From Ectothiorhodospiraceae bacterium (lineage in GTDB: Bacteria; Pseudomonadota; Gammaproteobacteria; HK1): a stretch of 64,000 bases of DNA. Where the stretch lies: the NCBI GenBank assembly GCA_024234875.1, contig JACKNM010000003.1, positions 426,001-490,000 on the forward strand, written 5' to 3'. The first letter of the stretch is position 1, and each line of letters opens with the position of its first letter. The translations under genes and the position numbers were made by a program. Below, in pieces: positions 49,804 to 58,502 of the stretch. The notes beneath the pieces are model-generated. The model was not told the DNA's origin. It ran no database searches and worked only from the letters and a program-made list of their open reading frames with translations.

Positions 49804-52626
49804 ATGACTCGCAGACCCAAGTCCCCACGTCCTCGCCGCCGGGCCATCCGCCTGGCGGCCCTGATCGGTTGCCTGACGCTCGGACCGCTCGCGGCGCACG
49901 CGCGCACCGCGGCCGAGTTCTACGAGAGCGCGCTCGAGCGCTACCACGGTGGTCAGTATGCCGAGGCGATGATCGAGCTCAAGAACGCGTTGCAGCAGGA
50001 GCGTAGCTATCTCCCTGCTCAGGTGCTGATGGGGCTCACTCATCTGCGCCAGGGTCAGCCGGTCGAGGCCGAGGCGGTGCTGCGCGAGGCGAAGACGATG
50101 GGCGCCGACCCGGCGATCACCGACGAGCCGCTCGGTGAGGCGCTGCTGGCGCAGGGGCGCCCGGAGGACCTGCTGGCCGCCATCGGGCCGGACGTGCGCC
50201 AGTCGCCGGCCACGCGCGCCGCAATCGTGACCCTACGGGGTCGGGCCTATGTCGCCTTGTTCCGATATCGTGAGGCGATCGAGGAGTTTCGTGCTGCCAT
50301 CGCCGAGGATCCGACCGCGGTCGGACCGTGGACCGGTCTCAACACCGTCGCCCTGCGTCAGGGTGACCTGACCGAGGCCGCGGCGACCGCTGAGCGGGCA
50401 CTCGCACTCGGGCCGGAGTCGGCCGGGGCGTGGAACGCACGCGCCTCGGTTCGCCACGCCCAGGGCGATCTGGAAGGCGCGCTGGCCGACTATGCGGAGG
50501 CCATCGCGCGCGACGAGACCCACGTCGAGGCCCGGCTCGCCCGCGCGGGGATCCTGATCGACCTCGGGCGCGATGCGTCCGCGCTCCCCGATCTCGATGC
50601 GCTGACCAAGCAGGTCCCGTTCGACCCCCGGGCCTCCTATCTGAAGGCGCTCTCGTACAGCCGGGCGGGCAATCGCGAGGAAGCGCGCAAGCATCTCACC
50701 GCGGCGGCGGAGATCGCGGCGGCCATGCCGCGCGAGATGGTCGTCGCCAACACCGCCCTGCTGCTCGTGGCGGGGCTCTCGAACTACAGCCTGGAGCGGT
50801 TCGACCAGGCGCGGCCCTGGCTCGAGAAGTACATCGAGCTCCATCCGGGGGCGGTGGGTGCGTCCAAGGTCCTCGGGAACATCATGGTTCGCAGCGGCGA
50901 GGCGGATCTCGCCATCCGCCTGCTGCGGCCGCTCGTCGCCCGCGCCCCGAACGACCCGGATCTGCTCACCATGCTCGCCGACGCGCACGCGAACAAGGGC
51001 GACCACGCGGCGTCGGCCGCCATGCTCGAGCGCGCGCTCGCGGTCTCCGGGGACTCGGCCAGTCTGCGCACCAAGCTCGCGATGTCGCAGATCCAGGCCG
51101 GCGAGTGGGAGCCGGCCATCGAGGGGCTCGGCAAGGCATTCTTTCGCCCCGACGGCCACGCCGGAGCCGGCGTCGCGCTCACCGTGCTGCACATGAAGCA
51201 GGGTGAGTTCGAGCGCGCGGCCGAGGTCGCGCGGGCCCTGGTGGAGCGCCAGCCGCGCAATGCGCAGGCGCTGAACCTGCTGGCATCGGCCCTGGTTCGC
51301 ACCGGTGATCGCGTCGGCGCCCGTGAGGCACTGGAGAAGTCGCTGGCGCTCGATGGCACGCTGCTCTCGGCACGCATCAATCTCGGCCGGCTCGAGCGGC
51401 TCGAGGGCGACGAGGCCGCCGCCCGCCGGCGGTTCCTCGCCATCCTCGAGGGGTCGCCCGACGAGATCCAGCCGATGCTCGAGCTGGCCTCTCTGGACAT
51501 CGAGGCCGGCCGCGACGACGAGGGCCTGCGCTGGCTGGAGAAGGCGCGCGGTGCCGGCCTGCGGGCCATCGGCCCACGGCTGCGCCTGGTCGAGTTCCAC
51601 CTGCGCCGGGACGATGCGGCGGCCGCGCTCGCGGTGGCCGAGGAAGCGGAGAAGATCGAGCCCGAGAACCTCCAGGTGCTCAACGCGCTGGCTCGGGCCG
51701 CGAATGCGGGCGGTGACCGTGAACGCGCTCTCACCGTGTATCGGGCGATGTCCGACCTCGCGCAGCACAGCCCGGTGGCGCTGCAGTCGATCGCGGTGGA
51801 GCAGTCGCGGGCGGGGGCCTGGGCCGACGCTTTGGCGAGCCTCGACCGCGCCCTCGCGGCGGCCCCCGACTTCCTGCCCGCCCGACTGGCGCGCGTGGAG
51901 GCCTTGCAGGGGACGGGGCAGATGGTGGAGGCGGAGACCGCGGCGCTGGACCTCCGCCAGCGCCATCCGGAGGTGGCCGACGCGCACCGGCTGCTCGGTG
52001 ACATCCAGCTCAAGCGCGGGCGCTGCGAGAGCGCGCGCTCGAGCTATGACCGCGCGATGCAGCTCGCGCCCGACCCGCGGCTGGTCGTCGGCTTGTATCG
52101 GGCCGAGGCCGCCTGCGGTAACGACGCAGCCGGCATTGCCCACATCGAGGCCTGGCTGGCCGAGCACCCGGACGATGCGGCGTTGCAGCAGGCGTTGGCC
52201 GAGGCCTGGCTCCGAGCCGGAATGACGGACCGCGCGATCGCCCAGTACGAGCGGGTGCTCGCCGCCGCGCCCGCGCGCATCGACGTCCTCAACAACCTGG
52301 CCTACCTGCTCGCCGAGAAGGACCCGAGCCGAGCCCGCGCCCACGCCGAGCGCGCGCACGAGCTCGCCCCCGGCGACCCTTCGGTGAACGACACCCTGGG
52401 ATGGGTCATGGTGCAGGCCGGCGACGCGGCCCGCGCCCTGCCCTATCTGCGCGAGGCGCAGAGCCGCCGTGCCAGCAGCGGGTCGATTCGCTACCATCTG
52501 GCGGTCGCCCTCCAGGCGCTCGGCCGCACCAAGGAGGCACTGGCGGAGCTCGACCAGGCGCTCGCTCTCGGTGACTTCCCCGACGCACCGGCGGCGCGGG
52601 CGCTGCGGGCGACGCTGGTACGCTGA
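49804..52626 (+). CDS. prsT: PEP-CTERM-system TPR-repeat lipoprotein PrsT-like
   Basis: 940 residues, the length of PrsT. N-terminal signal with basic stretch and lipobox-like LIGC (Cys23), then TPR units through the whole chain: AEFYESALERYHGGQYAEAMIELKNALQQ, AWNARASVRHAQGDLEGALADYAEAI, AQALNLLASALVRTGDRVGAREALEKSLALDG, DVLNNLAYLLAEKDPSRARAHAERAHELAPGDPSVNDTLGWVMVQAG. The opening FYESALERYHGGQYAEAMIELKNALQ is characteristic of PrsT, which is encoded in exosortase XrtA exopolysaccharide loci. Here no exosortase is nearby, but the next gene is a PEP-CTERM protein. It probably acts in the periplasm in assembly of the exopolysaccharide or sorting system. Confidence 0.85.
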   Translation: MTRRPKSPRPRRRAIRLAALIGCLTLGPLAAHARTAAEFYESALERYHGGQYAEAMIELKNALQQERSYLPAQVLMGLTHLRQGQPVEAEAVLREAKTMGADPAITDEPLGEALLAQGRPEDLLAAIGPDVRQSPATRAAIVTLRGRAYVALFRYREAIEEFRAAIAEDPTAVGPWTGLNTVALRQGDLTEAAATAERALALGPESAGAWNARASVRHAQGDLEGALADYAEAIARDETHVEARLARAGILIDLGRDASALPDLDALTKQVPFDPRASYLKALSYSRAGNREEARKHLTAAAEIAAAMPREMVVANTALLLVAGLSNYSLERFDQARPWLEKYIELHPGAVGASKVLGNIMVRSGEADLAIRLLRPLVARAPNDPDLLTMLADAHANKGDHAASAAMLERALAVSGDSASLRTKLAMSQIQAGEWEPAIEGLGKAFFRPDGHAGAGVALTVLHMKQGEFERAAEVARALVERQPRNAQALNLLASALVRTGDRVGAREALEKSLALDGTLLSARINLGRLERLEGDEAAARRRFLAILEGSPDEIQPMLELASLDIEAGRDDEGLRWLEKARGAGLRAIGPRLRLVEFHLRRDDAAAALAVAEEAEKIEPENLQVLNALARAANAGGDRERALTVYRAMSDLAQHSPVALQSIAVEQSRAGAWADALASLDRALAAAPDFLPARLARVEALQGTGQMVEAETAALDLRQRHPEVADAHRLLGDIQLKRGRCESARSSYDRAMQLAPDPRLVVGLYRAEAACGNDAAGIAHIEAWLAEHPDDAALQQALAEAWLRAGMTDRAIAQYERVLAAAPARIDVLNNLAYLLAEKDPSRARAHAERAHELAPGDPSVNDTLGWVMVQAGDAARALPYLREAQSRRASSGSIRYHLAVALQALGRTKEALAELDQALALGDFPDAPAARALRATLVR

Positions 52627-52988
52627 TCCGCGGCGGCGGTCGGAGAACTTTACAGCCCGGGTGGTCCGCACCGGCCTCCGGGCGGCCAGGGCGGGGCTTC
52701 GGCGCCGCGGTGGCGCCGGTAGTGACGTCGACATCGCCATTTCGCAGCCGCGATGGGAACCGCATGCCCCAATGTCGATGGTCGAGTGTCGGAATCATTT
52801 ACACGAGCAGGGGGCGGGCGCGGGCGAGTCGGACACGATGTCTCGCAAGAGATTGAATCCAAAAGGGCACCGACTTCTTGGCCCATGGATTGCATCTCTG
52901 CAGGCAGCCCGCGGCACCGGGCACTCGGGCACGACGGCCGGAGCCGAGCCGCACCGCAGCAAGAACCAGAGCACGGGACGACAGAACA
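52627..52988. other. 362-bp leader region before the PEP-CTERM gene
   Basis: No gene is supported. It holds the sigma-54-like promoter described separately at 52878-52894, followed by an untranslated leader of about 85 bases. The stretch 52790-52870 is less GC-rich (for example AATCATTTACACGAG) and could hold activator sites; I cannot name one. Confidence 0.4.
52878..52894 (+). promoter_or_regulatory. Sigma-54-like promoter of the PEP-CTERM gene
   Basis: TTGGCCCATGGATTGCA has the invariant GG (52880-52881) and GC (52892-52893) exactly 10 bases apart, the TTGCA -12 half perfect and TTGGC at -24 (CACG part changed). Transcription would start near 52905, 84 bases ahead of the start codon. PEP-CTERM genes in other species are known to be sigma-54/PrsR controlled, which supports it. 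Confidence 0.6.
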
Positions 52989-53720
52989 TTGAAAGCACCA
53001 ACTCTTCACAAGCGACTCCTGGCGGCGGCCCTCGGTGGCGCGCTGCTCGCGCCGGTCACCGCGCTCGCCGACATCACCTGGAGCTTCGCCAGCGGCACCA
53101 GCACGAGCTCGGGTGGCATCAGCGTGGGCACCTCGGGCTGGGCGGACACCGGCACTGGCGGCACGCTCCGCCAGCACACCGTTGTGCCGTGGTCGGGCGG
53201 CCTCGGCGTCAACCTGTTCAACAGCGAGAGCTCGCCCAATCACGCGGTCGACAACGACGGCGCGGATGAGTTCGTGCTGTTCGCGTTCAGCGAGGCGGTG
53301 ACCCTGAACGAGGTCACCATCGGCTGGCCGTCGGCGAGCTCCGGTTACGACTCCGACATCAGCGTCCTCGCCTACACCGGCGCCGGCTCGTTCGACCTCA
53401 CCACCGAGACCTATGGCGACCTGACCAGCGACGGGTGGTCGTTCATCGGCCACTACGCCAACCTCGCGCAGACCTCCGGCACCGCCACGATCAACACCGG
53501 GCAGGTGAGCTCGAGCTACTGGCTGGTCGGCGCGGCCAACGACCAGGTGTCGCCCACCGGCCTGACCGGCGCCAAGGACTACGTGAAGATCCTGTCGCTG
53601 TCCGGGGTCACGCCGCCGCCTCCGCCGCCGCCGAACAACAGCGTTCCGGAGCCGCTGAGCCTCGGCCTGCTCGGGCTGGGCCTGGTGGGCCTCGCGCGCC
53701 GGCGTCGGTCGAAGGACTGA
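52989..53720 (+). CDS. PEP-CTERM sorting domain secreted protein
   Basis: 243 residues. Signal peptide MKAPTLHKRLLAAALGG then ALLAPVTALADI, a beta-rich Gly/Ser/Thr body (SFASGTSTSSGGISVGTSGW; FVLFAFSEAVTLNEVTIGWPSASSGYDSDISVLAYTGAGSFDL; YWLVGAANDQVSPTGLTGAKDYVKILSLSGV), a polyproline linker, and the C-terminal sorting signal NSVPEPLSLGLLGLGLVGLARRRRSKD: VPEP, hydrophobic helix, Arg cluster. Exosortase would cleave at VPEP. The body resembles exosortase-dependent surface proteins of unknown function. The start is a TTG giving the natural signal peptide; the open frame extends upstream through unrelated sequence. It follows prsT and has its own sigma-54-like promoter. Confidence 0.9.
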   Translation: MKAPTLHKRLLAAALGGALLAPVTALADITWSFASGTSTSSGGISVGTSGWADTGTGGTLRQHTVVPWSGGLGVNLFNSESSPNHAVDNDGADEFVLFAFSEAVTLNEVTIGWPSASSGYDSDISVLAYTGAGSFDLTTETYGDLTSDGWSFIGHYANLAQTSGTATINTGQVSSSYWLVGAANDQVSPTGLTGAKDYVKILSLSGVTPPPPPPPNNSVPEPLSLGLLGLGLVGLARRRRSKD

Positions 53721-53740
53721 GCACGACGAGTCGACGCGGG

Positions 53741-53800
53741 TGAGACCGGTTGCGGTCTCACTCGACCGGGAAGGGCGCCTGCGGGCGCCCTTTCTCGTTT
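53741..53800 (+). terminator. Double hairpin with T-rich tail after the PEP-CTERM gene
   Basis: First stem TGAGACCG-GTTG-CGGTCTCA (53741-53760, perfect 8 bp), then AAGGGCGCC-TGCG-GGCGCCCTT (53771-53792, perfect 9 bp) followed by TCTCGTTTT. The second is a good intrinsic terminator. Confidence 0.8.
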
Positions 53801-53955
53801 TCGGGGTTGCCGCCGGACCGCCGGCGCGACGCCGGTCGCCGCCACCGGTTCTCTCCGGCGGTCGGATCCGTTAGCCTCGCCGCCTCGTCAGGCGTGTCCC
53901 GGTCGAGCCGCCGGGCTCGTCCGCGCCGACCATGGCATTCCCTCGGAGATCCCGC

Positions 53956-55125
53956 ATGAAGCCCGACACGAAGTTGATCACGCTCGGTCGTCCGAGACCC
54001 GAGCGTGAATCGACCATCAACCACCCCGTCCATCGCGCCTCGACCATCGTCTCGCCCGACGTCGACAGCTACATCCACCGCAACCAGGGTGGTCGGCGGC
54101 AGGACCGGGTGAGCTACGGTGCGAGCGGCACCCGCAACTCGCGCGAGCTCGGGCATGCCATCGCCGATCTGGAGGGCGGGGCGGGAGCCGTCGTCACCGG
54201 CACCGGGCTGTCGGCGGTGACGATGGCGATCGCGGCCTTCGTCGCGGCCGGCGACCACGTTCTGGTGACCGACTCGGTCTACGGGCCGACGCGCCGGTTC
54301 TGCTCCGAGGTGCTCGGTCGGTACGGGGTGGAGACCACGTACTACGACCCGGCCATCGGGGCCGGCATCGAGGCGCTGATGCGCGACAACACGCGCATGG
54401 TCTTCCTCGAGGCGCCCGGCTCGCTCACCTTCGAGATGCAGGACGTGCCGGCGATCGCCGCCGTCGCGCGGGCACGCGGGGCGATCGTCGCGATGGACAA
54501 TACCTGGGCCACCCCGCTCTTCTTCCGGCCGCTGGACCACGGGGTGGACATCTCGATCCAGGCCGGCACGAAGTACATCGCCGGCCACTCTGATCTCGTC
54601 ATCGGACTGATCACGTGCGCCACCGACGAGCAGTTCCAGCGCGTGGCGGACACCGCCAACGCCTATGGCGACGTCGCGAGCCCCGACGACTGCTGGCTCG
54701 CCCTGCGCGGCCTGCGCACGATGGGCGTGCGCCTGCGCCGCCAGCAGGCGACCGCGCTGGAGGTCACGCGCTGGCTGGCGTCGAGGCCGGAGGTCCATCG
54801 CGTGCTCTACCCGGCGCTCGAGTCGGATCCGGGGCACGCGCTGTGGAAGCGGGATTTCGGTGGCGCGTCGAGTCTCTTCGGTCTGGCGCTCGCGACCACC
54901 GACGAGGCTGCGGTCGCACGCATGGTCGACGGGTTGGAGCTCTTTCGCATCGGCTCGTCCTGGGGCGGCTACGAGTGCCTGATCGCCTTCAACCACATGC
55001 CGGTCCCACGCGACGTGGTGCCGTGGACCGAGAAGCCGTTCATGCTCCGCCTGCACCTCGGCCTCGAGGATCCGGAGGACATCATCGCCGACCTCGCGGC
55101 CGGGCTCGGCCGCCTCGCGGGCTGA
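53956..55125 (+). CDS. metC: Cystathionine beta-lyase-type PLP enzyme
   Basis: 389 residues, Cys/Met-metabolism PLP family. Motifs: HPVHRASTIVSPDVDSYI, VSYGASGTRNSRELGHAIADLEGG, GTGLSAVTMAIAAFVAAGDHVLVTDSVYGPTRRFC, AIVAMDNTWATPLFFRPLDHGVDISIQAGTKYIAGHSDLVIG (PLP-binding lysine in GTKYIAGHSD), RIGSSWGGYECL and RLHLGLEDPEDIIADLAAGL. RIGxSWGGxESL and the DxYG start favour MetC (cystathionine to homocysteine) over gamma-synthase. A GGAGA site precedes the ATG at 53956. The exact reaction within the family is not fixed by sequence alone. Confidence 0.9.
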   Translation: MKPDTKLITLGRPRPERESTINHPVHRASTIVSPDVDSYIHRNQGGRRQDRVSYGASGTRNSRELGHAIADLEGGAGAVVTGTGLSAVTMAIAAFVAAGDHVLVTDSVYGPTRRFCSEVLGRYGVETTYYDPAIGAGIEALMRDNTRMVFLEAPGSLTFEMQDVPAIAAVARARGAIVAMDNTWATPLFFRPLDHGVDISIQAGTKYIAGHSDLVIGLITCATDEQFQRVADTANAYGDVASPDDCWLALRGLRTMGVRLRRQQATALEVTRWLASRPEVHRVLYPALESDPGHALWKRDFGGASSLFGLALATTDEAAVARMVDGLELFRIGSSWGGYECLIAFNHMPVPRDVVPWTEKPFMLRLHLGLEDPEDIIADLAAGLGRLAG

Positions 55126-55204
55126 GCGCCGCCCGACACCGCCGGTGCGGGGTTCCACCCCGCGCCCGCGACGTCCCGATCGATCGACCGAAGAGAACAC
55201 AGCC

Positions 55205-55810
55205 ATGCAGCTCTACCACACGCCCAACTCCCCCTATGCTCGTCGCGCCCGTCTGGCGGTCCGCGAGGCCGGCCTGCTCGGCCGGGTCGAGGAGATCGAC
55301 CTCCATCCCCGAGAGGAGAATCTCGCCCGCCTGCTGGCGGTCGCCCCGGCCGGCAAGGTGCCGGTGCTGGTGACCGATGGTGGCGCGGCGCTCTGCGAGT
55401 CGTTGGTGATCGCGCATCACCTCGACGACGTGAGCGGCGGCAAGCTCTATCCCCGCGACCCGGCGGCGCGCGAGCGTGCGCTGGAGGTCGAGGGCCTCGC
55501 CTCGGCCCTGATGGACTCGCTGTTCGTGCGCTCGCGCGAGAAGCGCCGGCCGCAGGCCGAGCAGTCGCCGGGGGTGATCGAGCTCGAGGCCGAGCGCGCG
55601 GTGCGCCTCTACGACGCGCTCGCCGCGCGCGTCGCGGTGCTCTCGGCCGATGCGCCGGACATGGCATCGCTCACCACCGCCGCCGCCCTCGGTTACGCCG
55701 ACGGCCGCCACCCGGACGACGGCTGGCGCGACGGTCGCGCCGCGCTCGCGTCATGGTTCGCCGCCATCATGAAGCGCCCGGCGCTGGCCGAGACGGTGCC
55801 GGCGTTCTGA
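55205..55810 (+). CDS. Glutathione S-transferase family protein
   Basis: 201 residues. Thioredoxin-fold N-terminus MQLYHTPNSPYARRARLAVREAGL (NSPYAR active-site region), NLARLLAVAPAGKVPVLVTDGG with cis-Pro VPVL, and LCESLVIAHHLDD (glutathione-binding ESxxI). A short all-helical C-terminal domain follows, ending SWFAAIMKRPALAETVPAF. YfcF/GstB-like; the substrate is unknown. It lies between metC and the LLM oxidoreductase, 47 bp ahead of the latter, and may share a transcript with both. Confidence 0.88.
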   Translation: MQLYHTPNSPYARRARLAVREAGLLGRVEEIDLHPREENLARLLAVAPAGKVPVLVTDGGAALCESLVIAHHLDDVSGGKLYPRDPAARERALEVEGLASALMDSLFVRSREKRRPQAEQSPGVIELEAERAVRLYDALAARVAVLSADAPDMASLTTAAALGYADGRHPDDGWRDGRAALASWFAAIMKRPALAETVPAF

Positions 55811-55857
55811 GCCACATCGCGGTCGGGCGCGGTCCCGCAACCGAGGAGACACGTCGA

Positions 55858-56853
55858 ATGAAGGTCGGACTGTTCACCGCCGCGCAGTGGCATCCCGGTG
55901 CGGACCTCGCACAGGGTTTTCGGGACTTGCTGGAGCAGGGGCGCGTCGCACGCGCGAGCGGCTTCGCGTCGTTCCTGGTGGGCCAGCACATGCTCACCGG
56001 TCCCGAGATGCAGATGTTCCAGACCGTGCCGCTGATGGCGCGGTTGCTGCCCGAGATCGAGGGCATGCAGATCGGGCCGGGGGTCCTGCTGCTGCCGATG
56101 GTCAATCCGGTGATGGCGGCCGAGGAGGGTGCAACCATCGACTGGATGTCCGACGGCAACTACGTGCTCGCCGGTGGGCTGGGGTACCGGGACGAGGAGT
56201 TCGAGGCGATGGGCACCCGCAGGGCGGACCGGGTGCCGCGGCTGGTGGAGGCGGTGGAGGTGATCCGCCGGCTGTGGACCGAGGACCGGGTGACGCACCA
56301 CGGCACGCACTATCGGGTGACCGGCGTCGGCGCCAGCGTGCTTCCGAAGCAGCGCCCGCATCCGCCGATCTGGCTCGGTGGTGACGTCGAGCCGGCGGTG
56401 CGGCGTGCCGCCCGCATCGCCGACGCCTGGCTCGCCGCGCCGGCGGCGAGCCTCGATCGCCTCCAGGCGCTGCTCGCGGTGTACCGCGCGGAGCGGGCGA
56501 AGCACGGCCTGCCGACCGACACCAGGTGCCCGATCATCCGCGAGTGCTTCGTCGGCACCAACGCCGAGCACGCGCGGCGGGTGAGTCGTGGACCGTTGCT
56601 CGCGAAGTACCAGGCCTACGCCGCCTGGGGCCAGAGCGACACCGCGGGCACCAATCTCGCCGACGACTTCGACGCCTTCAGCGCCGACCGCTTCCTGGTC
56701 GGTGATGCGGCCAAGGTCCGCGACGACCTGCAGCGACTGGTCGAGGTCACCGGCACCGACCACGTGCTGGTCCGTACGCAGTGGCTCGGCACCGACCAGG
56801 CCGAGGCGGTCGCGGCCATCGAGCGCATCGGGAACCTGGTGGCGAAGCTCTGA
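55858..56853 (+). CDS. LLM-class flavin-dependent oxidoreductase
   Basis: 331 residues, luciferase-like TIM barrel: MKVGLFTAAQWHPG, FASFLVGQHMLTGPEMQMFQTVPLMARLLPEIEGMQIGPGVLLLPMVNPVMAAEEGATIDWMSDGNYVLAGGLGYRDEEFEAMG (typical of LLM monooxygenases), AVEVIRRLWTEDRVTHHGTHYRV, PHPPIWLGGDVEPAVRRAARIADAWL, and DRFLVGDAAKVRDDLQRLVEVTGTDHVLVR. It probably binds FMN or F420; the reaction (alkane or aromatic monooxygenation, desulfonation) is not defined by sequence. It ends beside a hairpin repeat shared with the convergent GNAT. Confidence 0.9.
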   Translation: MKVGLFTAAQWHPGADLAQGFRDLLEQGRVARASGFASFLVGQHMLTGPEMQMFQTVPLMARLLPEIEGMQIGPGVLLLPMVNPVMAAEEGATIDWMSDGNYVLAGGLGYRDEEFEAMGTRRADRVPRLVEAVEVIRRLWTEDRVTHHGTHYRVTGVGASVLPKQRPHPPIWLGGDVEPAVRRAARIADAWLAAPAASLDRLQALLAVYRAERAKHGLPTDTRCPIIRECFVGTNAEHARRVSRGPLLAKYQAYAAWGQSDTAGTNLADDFDAFSADRFLVGDAAKVRDDLQRLVEVTGTDHVLVRTQWLGTDQAEAVAAIERIGNLVAKL

Positions 56854-56863
56854 GCCGCCGCAC

Positions 56864-56895
56864 GGGGACACGCGCTGGCGCGCGGGCCAGTCCCC
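56864..56895. repeat. GGGGAC...GTCCCC hairpin
   Basis: GGGGAC and GTCCCC bracket a nested CTGGC/GGCCAG pair with GC-rich loops. It belongs to the same GGGAC/GTCCC type as the pair after the small PHA-locus gene and lies between convergent genes, so it may act as a bidirectional terminator. Confidence 0.5.
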
Positions 56896-56937
56896 CGCGC
56901 GGCCACGGCGGCCGCCGCTACGCGGTCGTATCGCGGG

Positions 56938-57444
56938 TCAGGGCCGAGCGGTGAGCGTCAGCTCCAGCAGCGGAAGCTCGCGCCCTGCGATGCTACCCGA
57001 CGGGCGGGTACCGATGCGTCGCGCACCGGCGGCGAGGTAGAAGCCCTCCGCATGCGGGTCGGCCTCGATCAGCAGGCGCGAGGCCGCCGCCGCTCGGGCT
57101 CGGGAGACGGCGTCGGCGAGTAACCGGCGACCGAGCCCGTGCCCGATCCATTCCGGCGCGACGAACATCGCGTCGAGGCTCCTCGTGGTCCGGTCCTCGA
57201 CACCGAGGGCATAGAAGCCGGCCACCGCGGTGCGGACCTCCGCCACCGTGAAGTCGCCGGCCGCCACGGCTGCCGCGGTATAGGACAGCTCGTCGCGGCA
57301 AGCCGCCATGAACGCGTCGGAGTAGCCCCATACCGCCTTCGACCGCATCGCGAGCGCGGCCAGCACGCCGGCCTCGCCGGGGCGCGCGCGGCGCAGCACC
57401 GCCGAGGTCGCGCACGCCGGTCTGCGGTCAGTGATGATGGCCAC
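56938..57444 (-). CDS. GNAT family N-acetyltransferase
   Basis: 168 residues: VLRRARPGEAGVLAALAMRSKAVWGYSDAFMAAC, then YALGVEDRTTRSLDAMFVAPEWIGHGLGRRLLADAVSRARAAAASRLLIEADPHAEGFYLAAGARRIG. The acetyl-CoA loop is EWIGHGLGRRLL (Q/RxxGxG/A-type), and the final FYxxxGF-like motif is FYLAAGA. The substrate is unknown; the SKAxWGY start is common in a GNAT subgroup of unknown role. The GTG start overlaps the end of slyD by 17 bp, so the two are probably cotranscribed. Confidence 0.85.
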   Translation of the reverse strand: MAIITDRRPACATSAVLRRARPGEAGVLAALAMRSKAVWGYSDAFMAACRDELSYTAAAVAAGDFTVAEVRTAVAGFYALGVEDRTTRSLDAMFVAPEWIGHGLGRRLLADAVSRARAAAASRLLIEADPHAEGFYLAAGARRIGTRPSGSIAGRELPLLELTLTARP

Positions 57445-57907
57445 CGTGGTGGACGTGGCCGTGTGCGATCTCCTCGGTCTCGGCCGCGCGCACGTCGACC
57501 ACCTCGATGTCGAAGCGGAGTGTGCGGCCTGCGAGCGGGTGGTTGAGGTCGACGTCGGCCACCGAGCCGCCGACCTTGATCACCGTGACCGGCCGCGGGC
57601 CCTGTGAGGTCTCGACCACGGCGCTCGACCCGACGCGCAGACGCTTCGGCTCGCGGAAGTGCTTCTTCGAGACCCGCTGGGTCCAGCCCTCGCGGCGCGG
57701 ACCGTAGCCCTCCTCGGGTGGCACGGTGACGGTGAACGCCTCCCCCGCCTCGCGCCCGAGCAGGCCGGCCTCGACGCCGGGCAGAACGTTCTCGTGGCCG
57801 AGCAACGCCGCCATCGGCTCGCCACCACGCGAGGTCTCGATCTCGTCGCCCGCCTCGTCGTGAAGCGTGTAGTGGAAGCGGATCACGTGGTTCCGTTCCG
57901 CCTTCAT
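57428..57907 (-). CDS. slyD: FKBP-type peptidyl-prolyl isomerase/metallochaperone
   Basis: 159 residues. FKBP domain split by an insert-in-flap chaperone domain: VIRFHYTLHDEAGDEIETSRGGEPMAALLGHENVLPGVEAGLLGREAGEAFTVTVPPEEGYGPRREGWTQRV, then VVETSQGPRPVTVIKVGGSVADVDLNHPLAGRTLRFDIEVVDVRAAE, the SlyD NHPLAG signature. The tail HGHVHHGGHHH is histidine-rich and should bind nickel or similar metals, though it lacks the cysteines of E. coli SlyD. A GGAGGAG site precedes the ATG. Nickel delivery could be relevant to the nickel-pincer isomerase family protein 10 kb away, but that is speculation. Confidence 0.92.
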   Translation of the reverse strand: MKAERNHVIRFHYTLHDEAGDEIETSRGGEPMAALLGHENVLPGVEAGLLGREAGEAFTVTVPPEEGYGPRREGWTQRVSKKHFREPKRLRVGSSAVVETSQGPRPVTVIKVGGSVADVDLNHPLAGRTLRFDIEVVDVRAAETEEIAHGHVHHGGHHH

Positions 57908-58102
57908 CGCGGTCTCCTCCAGGTACTGGGTCGGTCGTGTCGTCGGGGCGCCAATGATTGCACGGGTGCCCCGTGGCGCGCCCCCTCCGCGGTGCCGGTC
58001 GCTGCCGGCGCGGTCAGGATGCGCGATACTGCGCGCCCGGCGGGCGGCGCTCGTCTCGCCGTCTCGCCAATTTCACCGAATCTCATTCGAAGGAGTCGCC
58101 CG

Positions 58103-58426
58103 ATGGCGTTCTACGAGCTGCGTCAGTACAAGATCCTCCCCGGCAAGATGGACCAGTGGTTGGAGCTGATGGAGAAGGAGATCATTCCGTTCCAGGTCGC
58201 GAAGGGGATGGTGATCACCGGCAGCTACCGCGGCGAGACCGACGACTCCGTCTACATCTGGACGCGTCGCTTCGAGAGCGAGGACGAGCGCAAGGCGCTC
58301 TACGCTGCGGTCTACGAGAGCGACCACTGGAAGAACGCCATCGCGCCGCGCATCCCGGAGCTGATGGACCGGTCCGCGATTCAGGTCACCCGCATCGTTC
58401 CCACGTCGCGCTCGGTCGTGCGCTAG
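58103..58426 (+). CDS. NIPSNAP family protein
   Basis: 107 residues, a single dimeric alpha-beta barrel: FYELRQYKILPGKMDQWLELMEKEIIPFQVAKGMVITGSYRGETDDSVYIWTRRFESEDERKALYAAVYESDHWKNAIAPRIPELM. The ELRxYxxxPGKxxxW start and the VYIWxRxF core identify it. Function of bacterial NIPSNAP proteins is unknown. AAGGAG precedes the ATG. It is divergent from slyD. Confidence 0.9.
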   Translation: MAFYELRQYKILPGKMDQWLELMEKEIIPFQVAKGMVITGSYRGETDDSVYIWTRRFESEDERKALYAAVYESDHWKNAIAPRIPELMDRSAIQVTRIVPTSRSVVR

Positions 58427-58460
58427 GCGCGGGGTCTCTGGGGACGGGTCTCTGCGGCGA

Positions 58461-58490
58461 GGCGGGCGGGCACGGGGGCCCGCCCCTACC
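58461..58490. repeat. Copy 2 of the GC-rich extragenic repeat
   Basis: GGGCGGGC and GCCCGCCC form an 8-bp stem around ACGGGG, continuing into CCTACC. Twenty bases match the copy at 46542-46562 with one change. It lies between two convergent genes. Confidence 0.65.
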
Positions 58491-58502
58491 TTGCCGGTCC
58501 CG

